Source: Coenobita brevimanus
Lineage: Eukaryota > Arthropoda > Malacostraca > Decapoda > Coenobitidae
Direction: 5' to 3'
DNA: 64,000 nucleotides
Assembly (NCBI GenBank): GCA_032717465.1
Contig: CM064655.1
Location: 14,360,652 to 14,424,651 of the forward strand
Positions within the stretch are counted from its first letter, which is position 1, and each line of letters begins with the position of its first letter. Positions 11,807-23,160 of the stretch are shown piece after piece. The notes beneath the pieces were generated by a model. That model saw only the letters and a list, made by a program, of their open reading frames with translations. It was not told the origin of the DNA and made no database searches. Made by a program: the position numbers and the translations under genes.

Positions 11807-12534
11807 CCCCTAAAAGACGGGCATCGAAGTGTTTTGACATACACTCAGGACAGGCATAATCGGCAGGTGCGATATGGGGGGGGATTTGTGGGGGGTGGGA
11901 GAGGTGGTGGTGGGGTTTTGGGATGGTGCGAAGGGGTGGGCTGGGTGGTTGGGGGAGGTAAGGGGTGGGTAGGATGGGGGTGGGTGGTGATGGGTGGGGG
12001 TGGGAAGTGGGGGGTGGGGAGGGGGTGGGATGGTGGGTAAAGGGGTGGGGGGGCAGTTAGGGGGTTGGGGTGGCAGTGGAGGTTGGAGGAGTAGGGGGGT
12101 TTTGGGGGTGGGGAGGTTTGAGGGGTGGGGGTTGGGGGTTGGTTGGTGGGGGTAGGGGGTTAGGGGTGGTGAGGGTAGGTGGTGGGGATTATTTGGGAGT
12201 GGGGGTGGTTAGGGGATGGGAGTTGTGGGGGGCATGGGGGGTTTGTGGCAGGGGGCTAGGGGTGTTGGGGATGGTGGCAGGGTGGGAGTTAGGGGTGGTA
12301 AGGGGCAGTGGGGGGGATGGGGAGGCAATGGAGGGATTTTAGGGGGGCCATGGGGGTTTGGGGGTGGAGGGAGGTCACAGTGGGGGGTGGCAGGGGGGGT
12401 TGGGAGGGGTGCTGTGGTGTGTGGGTGTGGTGGGTGTGGGGGGGTGGGGGGGGGGCATGACTGCACATACAGACACCAGTCTTTTTGACCCTACTACCCT
12501 CGGACAGCATATGTGGACACCTGTCTTTTAGGGG
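11807..12534. mobile_element. TTAA-flanked piggyBac-like non-autonomous element carrying a G-rich array
   Basis: Flanked by TTAA on both sides (11803-11806 and 12535-12538). Terminal inverted repeats start CCCCTAAAAGAC at both ends (12 identical, 16 of the first 19). TTAA duplication with C-rich termini is the hallmark of piggyBac-type elements. There is no transposase; about 585 bp of the 728 bp is a G-rich array. Another TTAA element with related termini is at 21203-22009. Confidence 0.75.
11874..12458. repeat. G-rich degenerate array, strong G-quadruplex potential
   Basis: About 585 bp built almost wholly from GGG/GGGG runs separated by T, A or GT (GGGTGGG-like units) on the plus strand, with almost no C. 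There are dozens of consecutive G-runs at 1-7 nt spacing. Gly/Trp-rich plus-strand ORFs and Pro-rich minus-strand ORFs here are consequences of composition, not genes. Confidence 0.9.
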
Positions 12535-12537
12535 TTA

Positions 12538-12850
12538 ATCATCACCCTCAGAAATGCTGCCAAGCCAAGAATAAATCCAGTGCTTGAGCTCTTTCTTCAC
12601 TGGCCACTTTAATGGATGTTGATGTTGCCATCCATCGATCTGTCATCCCATCCAGTATAATATTGTAAACTAGTCCCTCATTTATCTGGATGTGCAATCA
12701 TCACCCTCAGAAATCCTGCCAAGTAAAAATCCTGTTCTTGAGCTCTTTCTTCATTGGCCACTTTAATGGATGTTGATGTTGCCATCCAGCTCTCATCCAA
12801 TCCAGTACAATATTGTACAGCAGTCCCCCATTCATCCAGATGTGCAATAT
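12538..12850 (+). repeat. Tandem duplication, two ~155-bp units
   Basis: Two adjacent diverged copies, each starting TCATCACCCTCAGAAAT and ending ATC(T/C)(G/A)GATGTGCAAT (about 12538-12697 and 12698-12849). The second runs into a segment with ATCCGGAT/ATCCAGAC motifs resembling a TA-type transposon end (to about 12935). No coding potential. Confidence 0.75.
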
Positions 12851-12935
12851 CCAGACATGTTCATTATCCGGATGCTGGACCTTGGCTCTAATAAACAATT
12901 ATTACTTACTTGCTATTATCCAGACGTAAAGGTCC

Positions 12936-13930
12936 CCAAGAACTTCGGCAGCTAGCCAACATGCTCAAACATTTGGTTTCGTGGTCGCTGGGCTCGAGCT
13001 GTGAGCGGGAAGTAGGCCGTAACCCACAACCACAGCTAAAACATCCATCCACCTCTGTACTGAATGGTCAAAGTCGCGTGCTTGTCTGATCACTCCCAAC
13101 GAATCTCCAACACCTAAGTAATATGACTGTAACCCACAAGCGGTGTCAAAACATCCATACGCAACACCACCCAATGTCCAATGACGCATGGCCACTGGGC
13201 TAAGTCTTTTCTAACTGCCCCTGAGGTTGTAACACAGACCTCAAGCCACAAAAGCATGTTCGGTGACAACAGATATCTGCCTCTCTACTGAATATCGAAA
13301 GTCCCCTGGTCACCGTGAGTTGTGCTTCTGCATGGCCACTCGACGTCTAACAGACCGTAAGCCACGAGTAAATGTACAGTAGAAGTGCCCGTCCGCCTTG
13401 TGACAGAAGGAGGAGAATCCTGCCCACAGCCTCGCTTCTCCCCCCCCCTCCCATCCCTCTTCCATGACCTCCCGTCTCCCCCCTAACTCCTTCAGTCCCT
13501 ACCCTCTTCCATGGTGATAACACTGAAACACTGACTCGTGAGTTTGTTAATTCTTTTGCGATTTATTTGACTACTATTGGTCGTATCAAAGTTACACAAA
13601 ATCCACAAGAAAGCTCATGAAATTCTGCATCTAGACACATGCTTAAATCTTGGCAGGTGCTGGCTGAATTTTGCACTAGGATGGGGGGAAGTTACATGAA
13701 GGTAAGTTTTACTCCTGAACACTTTATTCTCACTGCATTTCAGTACTTTTACTTATCAGTTTTATGTGTTTTTTTTAGCTTATCTTATTGTAGAAACACC
13801 AGCGAAGATGATGGGATACCACTTATAACAACATAACCAATTTCTGGTGGCGTATTTGGCTGTGGATTTTTTTTTTTTTTGAGCCCCGGAAGAAACCACT
13901 TGTCACAGATAACTGATTTTCAAATCATCT
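12936..13930. other. No gene seen; degenerate ~110-bp repeats and low complexity
   Basis: Between about 13015 and 13390 the phrases GTAACCCACA, AAACATCCAT and GCATGGCCACT recur at roughly 110-bp spacing, suggesting a very old tandem array. C-rich low complexity lies at 13438-13500 and a poly-T run at about 13867. No convincing coding sequence. Confidence 0.4.
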
Positions 13931-14887
13931 TCAGGTTTTCTGTGGATTTTTGTTGTTTATGCATTGTTTTCTTGATGTTTAGCTATATTATGGGTAATCC
14001 TATGTGTGTTTTGATGTCTCAATATGGCAGAATGACCGGAAAACGGTGCCAAAATTAGGACAGGCACTGTACATACAGTAGTGTATAGGTAGGGTGTTTT
14101 TTTTTATTTTCAATGTTTTTTTTTTTTATGGTTTTCATAGTGTTTAGTATTACTTTGGATATTCCTATATGTATTTTGATATCTAAATATGGCAAATTGA
14201 CCTGAAAACAGTACCAAAACTAGGAGAGGTACTGTACAGTCGTGGCAATAAAAAATCACCTATCATCCTGTACGCTGTGCCTCAGACTGGCTCCCTTACA
14301 CACGATTAGTCACACTGGAGTAAGAGGGGCTGAGAGGGAGGGTCCAGAGAGAGAGAAGGGAAGGTGAGTGGGGGGATGAGCGATGGTGCTTAGGTGGAGT
14401 GAGGGAGGGGAGGGAGGATAGGTAGGGGAGGGACAACGAAATGTAAAGTTGTGGCCTCATAATTTGTCTATTTTTTTTCATACAGGGTATCAAATAATGG
14501 AGCTACTATTCAGTAGATAAAGCTGCATTACACTTGTACAGCAGCATCAGATAACAAATTTAGATAGGTGGTGATGTCAAGGACTGGCTCGTGAGAGAGG
14601 AATACGGACGTGACAGATCAAATATTAGTGCAGAGCCATCGAGATTTTTTCGGCCCAGTTTGTCAACACGTGGATAAGGTCACCAGAGTCCCGCCTTTAG
14701 GTGAGACAGTCCCTCTTTTTTTTCACATCTATCCTGTTTTTTTAATTGTGACTGAAATGTCCTGCTTTTTGTGCAAATTGTGTAAAATGTCCCGCTTTTA
14801 GAAAATTAATATTACATTAGATATAACATGACCTTTTAGGAAATTATGATTAGTATAATTATGCATAATCCAAACCAAGTGAAATAC

Positions 14888-17775
14888 CAAATTGTTTGGC
14901 AGAGGAAGACAGATGGATATGGGGGTGTTGGTGTGATGGTTGCGGAGAAATGGGTGGAATATGTTATGAATGTTATGAGAGTAGGTGATAGGATATTGGT
15001 AGTGAAAAATTCTGTTTGGTAGAAAGATAACTGCAATTATATCGGCATATGCTCCACAGGCAGGATTGGATGAGGCAAAGAAAGATAGATTTTGGGATGA
15101 TTTAATACGTGTAGTAGGTGGTATGCAGGATTATGAGATAGTGGTTTTGGGAGGGGACTTAAATGGTCATGTAGGTGATGCAGCACAAGGTTATGAAGGA
15201 GTACATGGGGGATGTGCGTATGATAAAAGGAATGCGGAAGGAGAAAGGATACTCAAGTTTGGGGAGGCATCAGACATGATTGTGTGTAACACATATTTTA
15301 GGAAAAGAGAGTAGGTTAATTATGTATGAGTCTGGGGGAAATAGCAGTCGGATAGATTATTTTCTGGTTAGGAGGGCTGATAGGAGGTTAGTGAGGGATG
15401 TTAGAGGTATAGGAAGTGAGAAGTGTGTGCAGCAGCACAAACTATTGATTTGTGATATGGTGCTTAAAGAAAGAGTGATGAAAAAGAGAACTTATGTACC
15501 TAAGAGGAAAATATGGAATCTGGAAAACCAAGTAGTAAGGGATGCCTTCTATTGAGAGATGAAGAGAGTGGTGGCTGAACAGGGAGCCGTAGCCAGAGGC
15601 GTTAATGAACAGTACAGAGCCCTCAAGAACAATCTCTTGAGAGTTACTGATGTAATATGCAGTTGGTCAAGAGGACCACCAAGACATAAAGTAACTTGGT
15701 GGCGGGATGAGGCTGTAGACACTGCAGTTAAAGAGAAAAGAAGGCTTTTCCGGGAATGGAAGAAGGGTGGTAACGAGGAGGAATACTTGACTGCCAAGCG
15801 TAGGGCTAGAAGAGAGGTATACAGAGTGAAGTCTGAGTCACAGAGACTTTCACTTGATAACCTAAATCATGGGGAAAGGAAAAATATGATATTTAAGGTG
15901 GCAAATCAGATGAAGAGGGATAATCAGGATATTATAGGTGAACAGTGTGTGAAGAATGATGAAGGAAGGGTAGTGGTGAACAGTGAGGATATTAAAGAGG
16001 CATGGAGACAACATTATACCCAGTCGTTGAATGAGGAGTTTGACTGGGACAGGGAAGATTTGGAGCCAGCAGATCCAGTGTTTGGCCCTTGGCCTTTGAC
16101 TGATGCTGCTACTGTGAGTGAGGCAATAGGCAGGATGAAGGTGGGGAAGGCAGCAGGTGTGGGTTGACTGACGACATGTTGAAGACCTCAGGAGGTATAG
16201 GGGGTGAGGTTAGTCACAGACCTGATAAATATGATTTATGAGTGTGTTGTCCCAGATGATTGGCTGAAGAGTGTAACTGTAAATGTGTATAAAGGGAAGG
16301 GTGATGCCCTGGAAAGAGGAAATTATGGAGGTATAAAGCTTTTAGATTAGATAATGAAGGTAATGGAGAGAGTTTTAGAAGGTATGATTAGAGAAAGAGT
16401 GAATATTGATGAGATGCAGTTTGGGTTTATGCCAGGTAGGGGGACCACTGATGCCATATTCATTGTTTGACAGCTTCAGGAAAAATATATTGGGAAGAAA
16501 AGGATCTGTATTTTGTTTTTGTTGATTTGGAAAAGGCCTTTGACAGCGTCCCTAGAGAGGTGGTGAAGTGGGCAATGAGAAAGCTTGGCTTGGAGGAGTG
16601 GCTGGTTAAGGTGGTTATGGCTATGTACTGTATGTGGGTCCTCGCACCCAGGTAAGAGTGAATGGAGATTTGAGTGATGAGTTTTCCGTGAATGTTGGTG
16701 TGCATCAGGGGTCAGTTTTGAGTCCCATGTTGTTTATCATGGTACAGTACTTGAAGCCCTCTCACGTGGCTTCAGAAACGGACTCCTGTGGAAGATGTTG
16801 TATGCTGAAGATTTGATGTTGATTGCAGAGAATGAAAGGGAGGAGGAGGAAAGGTTTAGGAAGTGGAGAGATGGTATGGGGTACAAGGGCTTAAGGGTAA
16901 ATGCAGAAAAAACAAAAGTGATGATATCTAGGGTTGGTGGCGGTACTGTCAAAGACGAGGGAGAGTGGCCATGTGCAGTTTGCCACAAGAGCGTGGGAAG
17001 TAATTCCATCTTGTGCAGTGTTTGTGATTAATGGGTGCACAAGAGACGTAGTGGCAGCAGAGGTAGACTGCAACATAATGCTGATTTTATGTGTACGGCG
17101 TGTCGGGGAAAGCAGGTGGAGCTTGTCAGGCGTGAAAGGATTGAACTTGCTGGTGAATCTCTTGAGTGTGTGGAAGAGTTTTTTTTATTTGGGAGACATG
17201 TGTGCTGGAGGTGGGGCTGGAGCTAGCTCTGTGGCTAGGGTGAGAAGTGGTTGGAAGAAGTTCAGGGAGCTCTTGGCTCTCCTGACATTGAGAGGACTCT
17301 GCCTACGTGCTAAGAGGTATGCAGCATGTGTTAGGAATGTAAAGCTGTATGGTAATGAGACCTGGGCGGTAAAGGAGGAGGATATTCGCCGGCTCAGATG
17401 TATAGAAATGACAATGATTAGGTGGATGTGTAGTGTGTTCCTGCGTGCAAGGTCTGGAGGGGACTGAGTTTACGAGGGAAGAGTTGAGAGGTAGGATGGG
17501 ACTGGAGTGTATTGGTGTTGTGATGAGGAGAGGTAGATTGAGATGGTTTGGGCATGTGGAGAGGATGGGGGATGATAATTGGGTGAGGAAGGTGAGAAGT
17601 GTTAATATTGGGGGTGGGGTTATGAGGGGTAGACCGAGAAAGACATGGGACGCGGTCATTAAGTGTGACCTCAGGGTTAAGGGACTGAACAGGGAGGCTG
17701 CAATAGATCCTGCAGCATGGAGAGCCGCCATTAGGTGACCAAGGCCGACTGCAAGCATGTTGAAGCCTTTAAAAA
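14888..17775 (+). mobile_element. LINE-C copy 1 (5'-truncated, decayed)
   Basis: Begins inside the endonuclease domain (LFGRGRQTDGYGGVG-like region) and runs to a 3' tail of AAATGAAAC units. Pieces: endonuclease 15066-15555 (GGDLNGHVGDAAQGYEG, SRIDYFLVRRADRR), linker 15559-16167 (WRDEAVDTAVKEKRR), RT 16467-17031 (VFVDLEKAFDSVP, HQGSVLSPMLFI, MLYAEDLMLIAE), a damaged PHD finger (16970-17100, stop at about 17029) and a C-terminal part to 17738 (RLRWFGHVERM, GRPRKTWD). The catalytic YADD reads YAED. It has several stops and frameshifts. It lies inside the 5.5-kb Tc1-like element. Confidence 0.87.
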
Positions 17776-17940
17776 TGAAACAAAATGAAACGACTGGTAA
17801 CTTTGGTTGACCAATTCATCGTACTGTACTGTACAGTCTATTCGTCATTAGAGTTCGTTCGAAACGTTAGTGTTTGATTAGCAGCCCCAGGGTGAGGTGT
17901 TGTGTAGCAGCCGTCACTCTCACGTCTCTCTCTCTCTCTA

Positions 17941-18708
17941 TAGTACATCCCCACAGTACGCGAGTTCCGAATACGCGATCCCCCTTATACTCGAGGACCT
18001 ATATATTTTTTTTTTTTTAGTATATTTTTTATTAATACGCGAACTGAACTTGTAAGCGAGACAGGCAGTGAAGAGTGGCCCAAATCTGGGGTTACCCCGA
18101 GTACATGACATTGCCCCCTTAGAAGCCATAACAGGTAAAGATCTATCTATTGCCAGACGCCATAATCCCGTAAGGGGTGGCCATTTGACATTTTGAGTTA
18201 TTTGTTTGTGTTGACACATAGGGAGCACGTATGGGTTGGTTATACGGTTACCACCCAGCGTTGTAAATAGTTTCTTGGCTTACAGGAAACCATTTGGCTT
18301 GTCACTCGATGTACAGCCACCTGTAGAGGAAAGAAGGCAATAAGAAGTGACAGGAAAGATGGGTAATAAGAGAGGAGGGTAGGCACAGAAAAAGAATGAT
18401 AAAGGCTAAGGAAGAAGTAGGCGGCACTACATCAAGCGAGTAGATGATAATTGCCACCACCTACCACCAATGATTTACCTAGTAAAGCCATGATCTTGTA
18501 GGTTTACTTTATCTCAGGTTATATGTCTTAGATAGTTTCCCTGTATAGTACAATACTTAGGTCTGAATGGCATCTCAAGGGTTGCCCATGAAGGGGGGTG
18601 CCGCCCATATGTAATTTTTCCCATAAGTTTATGTATTCACAGTATGCAAATTCCTAGTATGCAACGTCCTCTGTCGCCCATTTAGGCGCGTACTAGGGGG
18701 ATGTACTG
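17941..18708. mobile_element. TA-flanked TIR element, 768 bp, containing a LINE-D derivative
   Basis: Left end TAGTACATCCCCACAGTACG; right end, reverse-complemented, CAGTACATCCCCCTAGTACG (17 of 20). Flanked by TA (17939-17940 and 18709-18710). Similar to pogo/Tigger-type MITEs in end sequence and TA target. No transposase. The reduced LINE-D derivative (18138-18445) lies within it, and the whole sits inside the 5.5-kb Tc1-like element. Confidence 0.65.
18138..18445 (-). mobile_element. Internally deleted LINE-D derivative (R + 3' end only)
   Basis: Read on the minus strand: repeat R from about 18445 (GATGTAGTGCCGCC, ... CAAATGGTTTCCTGTAAGCC, GCTGGGTGGTAACCGTATAACC) followed, with no coding region, by the last ~45 bp of LINE-D (GGCCACCCCTTACGGGATTA, then GATAGAT). 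A full LINE-D has about 3 kb between these parts. This is the layout of a LINE-derived non-autonomous element: 5' promoter-bearing end plus the 3' recognition end. Confidence 0.65.
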
Positions 18709-19399
18709 TATGTACACACACACACACGTGACATTGTCCCACTTTTAGCTCCAGTAAATATGGTCACTTTACACATGGAAGTCAGAGAATGAGAGGACAT
18801 GGGCCCGCCTCCTCCAGCTCACCAAAGACGAGTGGGAGCTGTTGAAACGAAACCAACAAACCATCAACAACACTGTTTCCCCGGTGCTGCGACGCCTGCA
18901 TGAGGTTTTTAAGGCATGAGGCCACTGGTCTGATTACTAAAGAGTTCCTGGTTGCTTTGGCTTGACCAGTGTCGGTACTCTTTGACACTGATATATTCTG
19001 AGAGTCTGGGTAGGATTTTGTTTCATTTTCCCTCTAACAGATTATGAGAGATACCGTTACCATATCCACCCATGAGCAAAGACATCAAATTGATTTACCT
19101 TTTATGCATAATTATTTTAAATAGTCTTTTCATATAGAGATGTCACTAAATAATTATTGAATTGACATGATGGTGACTGTATAGAGGGAGTGTATACCAT
19201 GAAGGTGATCATATTTACTGTGGACACAGCCATGTCAAAGGTTGCTTTTAATATTTAGTTCCAAAAATTTATTACATGTAAGGATAGAGGACATTTCTTA
19301 CACAAACATTACAAAGTCAAAGCCATCCAGATTCCATTCTGCGTCTGAAGTCAAAATACACAGATAAACACAAATATCTGGCTCCACACAAACGTTTAC
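18709..19399. other. No gene recognised inside the Tc1-like element
   Basis: A short (CA)n run at about 18715-18726, then unique-looking sequence. At 18780-18960 there is a plus-strand stretch with codon-like character (GAGAGGACATGGGCCCGCCT onward) but no frame stays open and no family was recognised. Possibly the remains of the element's own gene. Confidence 0.35.
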
Positions 19400-19850
19400 T
19401 GTCACGTCAGTATATTTCTCTCATGAGCCAGTCCTTGACATCACCACCTATCTAAAGCTTGTTATCTGACGCCACTATACAAAGTGTAATGCAGCTTTAT
19501 CTACCGAATAGTAACTCCTTTATATGATGCCTTGAATGAAAGAAAATAGACAAATTATGAGGCCACAACTTCACATTTCATTCTCCCTCCCCTACCTACC
19601 CTCCCTCCCCTCCCTTACTCCACCCTAGCACCATCACTTGTTCCCCCACCCACCTTCCCTTCTCTCTCTCTGGCCCCTCCCTCTCAGCCCCTCTTACTCC
19701 AGTGTGACTTGCCGCGCATAAAGGAGCCAGTCTGAGGCACGGTGTACAGGATGATAGGTGATTACTTTTGGCCACCACTGTACATACAGCAGTGTATAGG
19801 TTTTTTTTTTTTCCCCAATGTTTTTTTTTTTGCATGGTTCTTTGTGGCAG

Positions 19851-20337
19851 GTAGCGGCGCTCACCATCCACTCACGATGTAGTTCTGCTTTGGGTGTCTG
19901 CCCTTTCCTCTCTTCCTTCCTCCTCTTTGTGTCTTTCCTTCATTCTTTCATCTTCCTTCTGCCTAGTGACTTTACACTCCCTCTTCTGTCTTTCTTTCCT
20001 TCATTCTTTCCTCTTCCTTCTACCTATGGGTAACTCTACACCAAGTGACAAGCCAAATGGTTTCCTGTACACCAGGAAACCATTTAATATGCTGGGTGGT
20101 AACCATATACTGTAACCAATTTATGACGCCTGGTGGTTTAGTTAGTGATTAAGGTGCTCCAATTGGACTGTGCCTGTGTAGGTTTATATCCAAGAGGTGG
20201 TTGAGGTTTATTGTTCACATAATGTCACTCACAGATGAGTGAGGCTGGTCACTCTCATCTTAAATGTCAGGACCAACTTGCCTAGCCCCGGGCTCCTACG
20301 CTCCTCATGGGGCAGAACAGGATTCAATGATGGATGG
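19851..20337 (+). mobile_element. R-SINE unit: repeat R followed by tRNA-like module
   Basis: R (CTCACCATCCACTCACGATG; hairpin TGGTTTCCTG-tacac-CAGGAAACCA at about 20060) is followed by GCCTGGTGGTTTAGTTAGTG (box-A-like) and GGTTTATATCC (box-B-like), then a body (GGCTGGTCACTCTCATCTTA) and a (GATG)n-type tail at about 20325. It splits a satellite monomer. The same composite occurs at 46935-47430 (+) and 31423-30936 (-), so it moves as a unit. Confidence 0.7.
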
Positions 20338-20599
20338 ATGAAAACTATTATGGTTAATCCTATGTATGTTTTGATGTCAAAATATGGCAGAATGACCAGA
20401 AAACACTGCCAAAATAAGGAGGGGTGACGTACACACAGTAGTTTAAAGGTAGGGTGTTTTTTGGTTTTCATGTTTTTTCTGCATGGTTTTCTTGGTGTTT
20501 ACTAATACTCTGGATATTACTGTGTGTGTTTTGATGTCTAAATATTCCTGAATGACCGGAAAACACTGCCAAATTAAGCACAGGTACTGTTCAAATAGG

Positions 20600-21198
20600 A
20601 TAGGTATAGGTTGGAGGTTGGGTATAGGTAGAGTCTGTGTATGGTAAGGGAATAGTGTTCATTATCCAGATGTTGCCACTTCCCGGACATGGCTTTGGCT
20701 CTAATATGTCTGGATAAATGAGAAATTACTGTATTGTTCCATCACAAGTGTAGCAGCTCATGACTAAGCGACTCAGCCCTGACATATGAGGTGACATGGT
20801 GCTTGTCCCTTAGTGACAATACATGAGCAAGAAATCCCAACCACATCCCTTGGCATAAGACCCATATGGATCACATTCAGCTGAGTGCTGTAACACATTA
20901 AACCACCAGATGTCTAAAAACTGCATGAAGGCATTGCATCTAATACACATTAGTAAAGTACACAGCATGAAGACTTACCCTTGAGCTACAAGCATGCATC
21001 AGAAAACTGTCCCATAAAGGGGCAAGTACTCACAGTGTAACAGGGGAATGCATAAACAGCAAGGAAGCAGTTAATAGGTGAAATGATTAGTTTTGGCTGG
21101 AGAGACATTTGTGGTGCATTTATTATTATTACTGTACAGATCAGCACTTTTTTCTTAATGAAAAAAAGAAAGACCCTCAGGCTGACCACATTCATCAC
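20600..21198. other. No gene seen; TIR-transposon end fragment
   Basis: At about 20655-20740 there is a fragment with ATCCAGATG ... TCTGGATAAATGAGAAATTACTGTA, resembling a TA/CAGTAATTTC-type transposon end; a relative is at 12650-12935. The remainder appears unique and non-coding. Confidence 0.4.
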
Positions 21199-21202
21199 TT
21201 AA

Positions 21203-22009
21203 CCCCTGAAAGACCTACTGCAGGTGATTGGTCACAGCCATGTTTTGTGCATCCGGATCTACTGCAAGTGACTGCAGAATGGCTACCAAAAACCAGTGAG
21301 TGGAAGCCCTGTCTCTTTGATGACGTAAATGGTACCTGGCCAATGGAAACTAAGAGATCGGGTGGTAGGAGACATGATCTGGCCCCCTCCCCAAGTGTGG
21401 GGAGGGCCCCCCCCCCCTGCACCATCTCTCCACCTCCCTCTGTCCCATTGGATCCTGCCCTCTGTATCACCTCCCACCCAAACTACTGTATCCCTAATAC
21501 CCTCTCTAGACCATACATACTGGCTGTCTGGTACGCATATTCCCTCCCTTTTCCCCTTCTCCTGATGTGCCTCCCCCCCACACTCCCTCCACCTCCCTAT
21601 CATTATTCCCCGTTATTTTGTCCCATTTTTGCTCATAGCAAGGGGTGACTTTTTTTATTTTCGACGGTTGACAGTGCGGTAACCATTAGACATATGAAAG
21701 TGAAATATACATTTTCTGGTACATAAAACCAAGCTCTTCAAATCTATAAGACTAAAATTTACATTGGTGTAATTCTTTTTTTTCCTCTCTCTGTACGTGA
21801 GAGGTAACAATTTTTATCTTTGACATTCTCTGATGGTTGATAGTGTGGTAACCATCAAGCATATGAGAGTGAAATATACATTTTCTGGTGTGTAAAATTA
21901 GGCTCTTGAAATCTAGAATACCAAAATTTACCTTGGTGAAAGTTGAAAAATCGGACCCTAAATGCAGTTCACGGGCCAGACAGGGTGAGAGAATTGCGGT
22001 CTTTACGGG
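21203..22009. mobile_element. TTAA-flanked piggyBac-like non-autonomous element 2
   Basis: TTAA at 21199-21202 and 22010-22013. Ends read CCCCTGAAAGACC and, reverse-complemented, CCCGTAAAGACC (one-base gap), resembling the ends of the element at 11807. Inside, two diverged direct copies of an ~110-bp segment (GGTAACCATYA.RCATATGA, AAATATACATTTTCTGG) lie at 21663-21775 and 21835-21945. A C-rich stretch is at 21380-21440. No transposase. Confidence 0.65.
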
Positions 22010-22013
22010 TTAA

Positions 22014-22679
22014 TCTCATTTTATAAGCAACTGGACAAAGAAAAAAAATCAAGATTCATTTACAGCCAGACCTCAAATTTCCCTGCACCCTGCCATGAGA
22101 AGTGATCCTTGTCCAACCCTGTTGAGGCACTGTCTACATCAAGGGGGTACCAGTTCTTTACACAGTATGTGTTCTGAACTGTGCCTGTGTTTTTGTTTAC
22201 CCATGTTTTGCTGGCCCTGACTGACTGTAGTTAAGTAACATGAGCAAAAGTTGGAGATCATGAACACAGGGAAAGGCAGAGTATGGAAGATGATTCCAGA
22301 GTTATTTAATTGCCTATTTGAAAGACTAGGAGTACTGGTTACCTTCTGAATTAAAGAGCTGAAGAGAAAAGATGTGTAAGTGTTCAAATGGATGGAGTGC
22401 AACACACTGCTATAAAGGGGGAAAGATCCAAAAAGAGTTCAGAAATGAGTTCTAACAATAGTAGTGACAAAAAAGGGATGCAACACCACTGAGATGGTAA
22501 TCTCATGGACACTGATGGGACAAAGGTACTGGTATTTGACTCTGCCTTATTTAGAAGAGCTTAATGTGGTAAGCCCCCAGCACAAGAGGTGTACTCCATA
22601 TAGGCAAACAAGGCTTCACTGCGAAGTGAGTAACTAAGTTGGTTTAGCGCAGATAATCTTCTGAAGCTGTTACTGAGCA
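22014..22679. other. No gene seen
   Basis: Unique-looking non-coding sequence between the TTAA element and the first piece of the old LINE-C copy; no repeat or coding signal recognised. Confidence 0.4.
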
Positions 22680-22863
22680 CACCCAACCTCTGCAACTGTT
22701 ATGTCACAGCCTACCTCTAACACTACTAAATCTCTTAAGTACCGTATTTCGCGGCATGTAAGACGCAGCATTGTGAAAGACGCACCCTAATTCTGGCAGG
22801 GCAGTTCTGTGAAAAAAAAAGTTTGCCCCAACCAAGACTGCAGTAAGGTTTCTTGATAAGAGC

Positions 22864-23160
22864 CATTACCACACAGATACACACTCACCTTTCAGAATCT
22901 ATTCATTACTGATCATCAGCCTTTGGTTTCTTTTTTTATATACAAAGAATGGTACAGGAAAATAAAACAATGCCCCTTCTTGACAAAACGTGACTGATAT
23001 GAGCCACTATCACTTAGATACAACACTCACCTTTCAGAATCTATTCAGTACTGCTCATCATTCTTTAGTTTCTTCTTTTATGTACAAAGAATGATACAGG
23101 GAAAGAGAAAACAAAACCCCATCTTAACAAAACGTGACTTCAAACCACGAGGCCATCTCA
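22864..23160 (+). repeat. Tandem pair, ~142-bp unit
   Basis: Two diverged units with CACTCACCTTTCAGAATCTA and TATACAAAGAATGGTACAGG-type text, period about 142 bp, inside the 3.5-kb TIR element. Confidence 0.75.

Larger units (their letters stand above)
14237..19780. mobile_element. Tc1-like element, 5,544 bp, with ~380-bp terminal inverted repeats
   Basis: Left arm 14237-14617 and right arm 19400-19780 are diverged inverted copies. The ends read CAGTCGTGGC and (reverse complement) CAGTGGTGGC, both followed by AATCACCTATCATCCTGTAC. TA dinucleotides flank it (14235-14236 and 19781-19782). Joining the flanks gives AGGTACTG-TA-CATACAGCAGTG, matching the satellite's own uninterrupted AGGCACTG-TA-CATACAGTAGTG at 14063-14080, so the whole 5.5 kb behaves as one insertion. 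No Tc1-type transposase was recognised inside; the interior holds LINE-C copy 1 and a second TA-flanked element. Confidence 0.82.
13937..20600 (+). repeat. ~166-bp satellite array, interrupted twice
   Basis: Monomers contain GTATTTTGATRTCTAAATATGG-like text, CCGGAAAAC.GTGCCAAAA, and ACAGTAGTGTATAGGTAGGG. Monomer pieces lie at 13937-14236, 19781-19850 and 20338-20600. The gaps are exactly filled by the 5.5-kb Tc1-like element (14237-19780) and an R-SINE unit (about 19851-20337). Before those insertions this was an array of roughly five monomers. No coding potential. Confidence 0.75.

Noticed and set aside
11834..12488. Glycine-rich plus-strand and proline-rich minus-strand ORFs
   Set aside because: They are produced by the G-rich array's composition; no start context, domain or codon signal supports a gene.
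18782..18988. Possible coding exon within the Tc1-like element
   Set aside because: Codon-like look but no sustained frame, splice sites or family match that I could defend.
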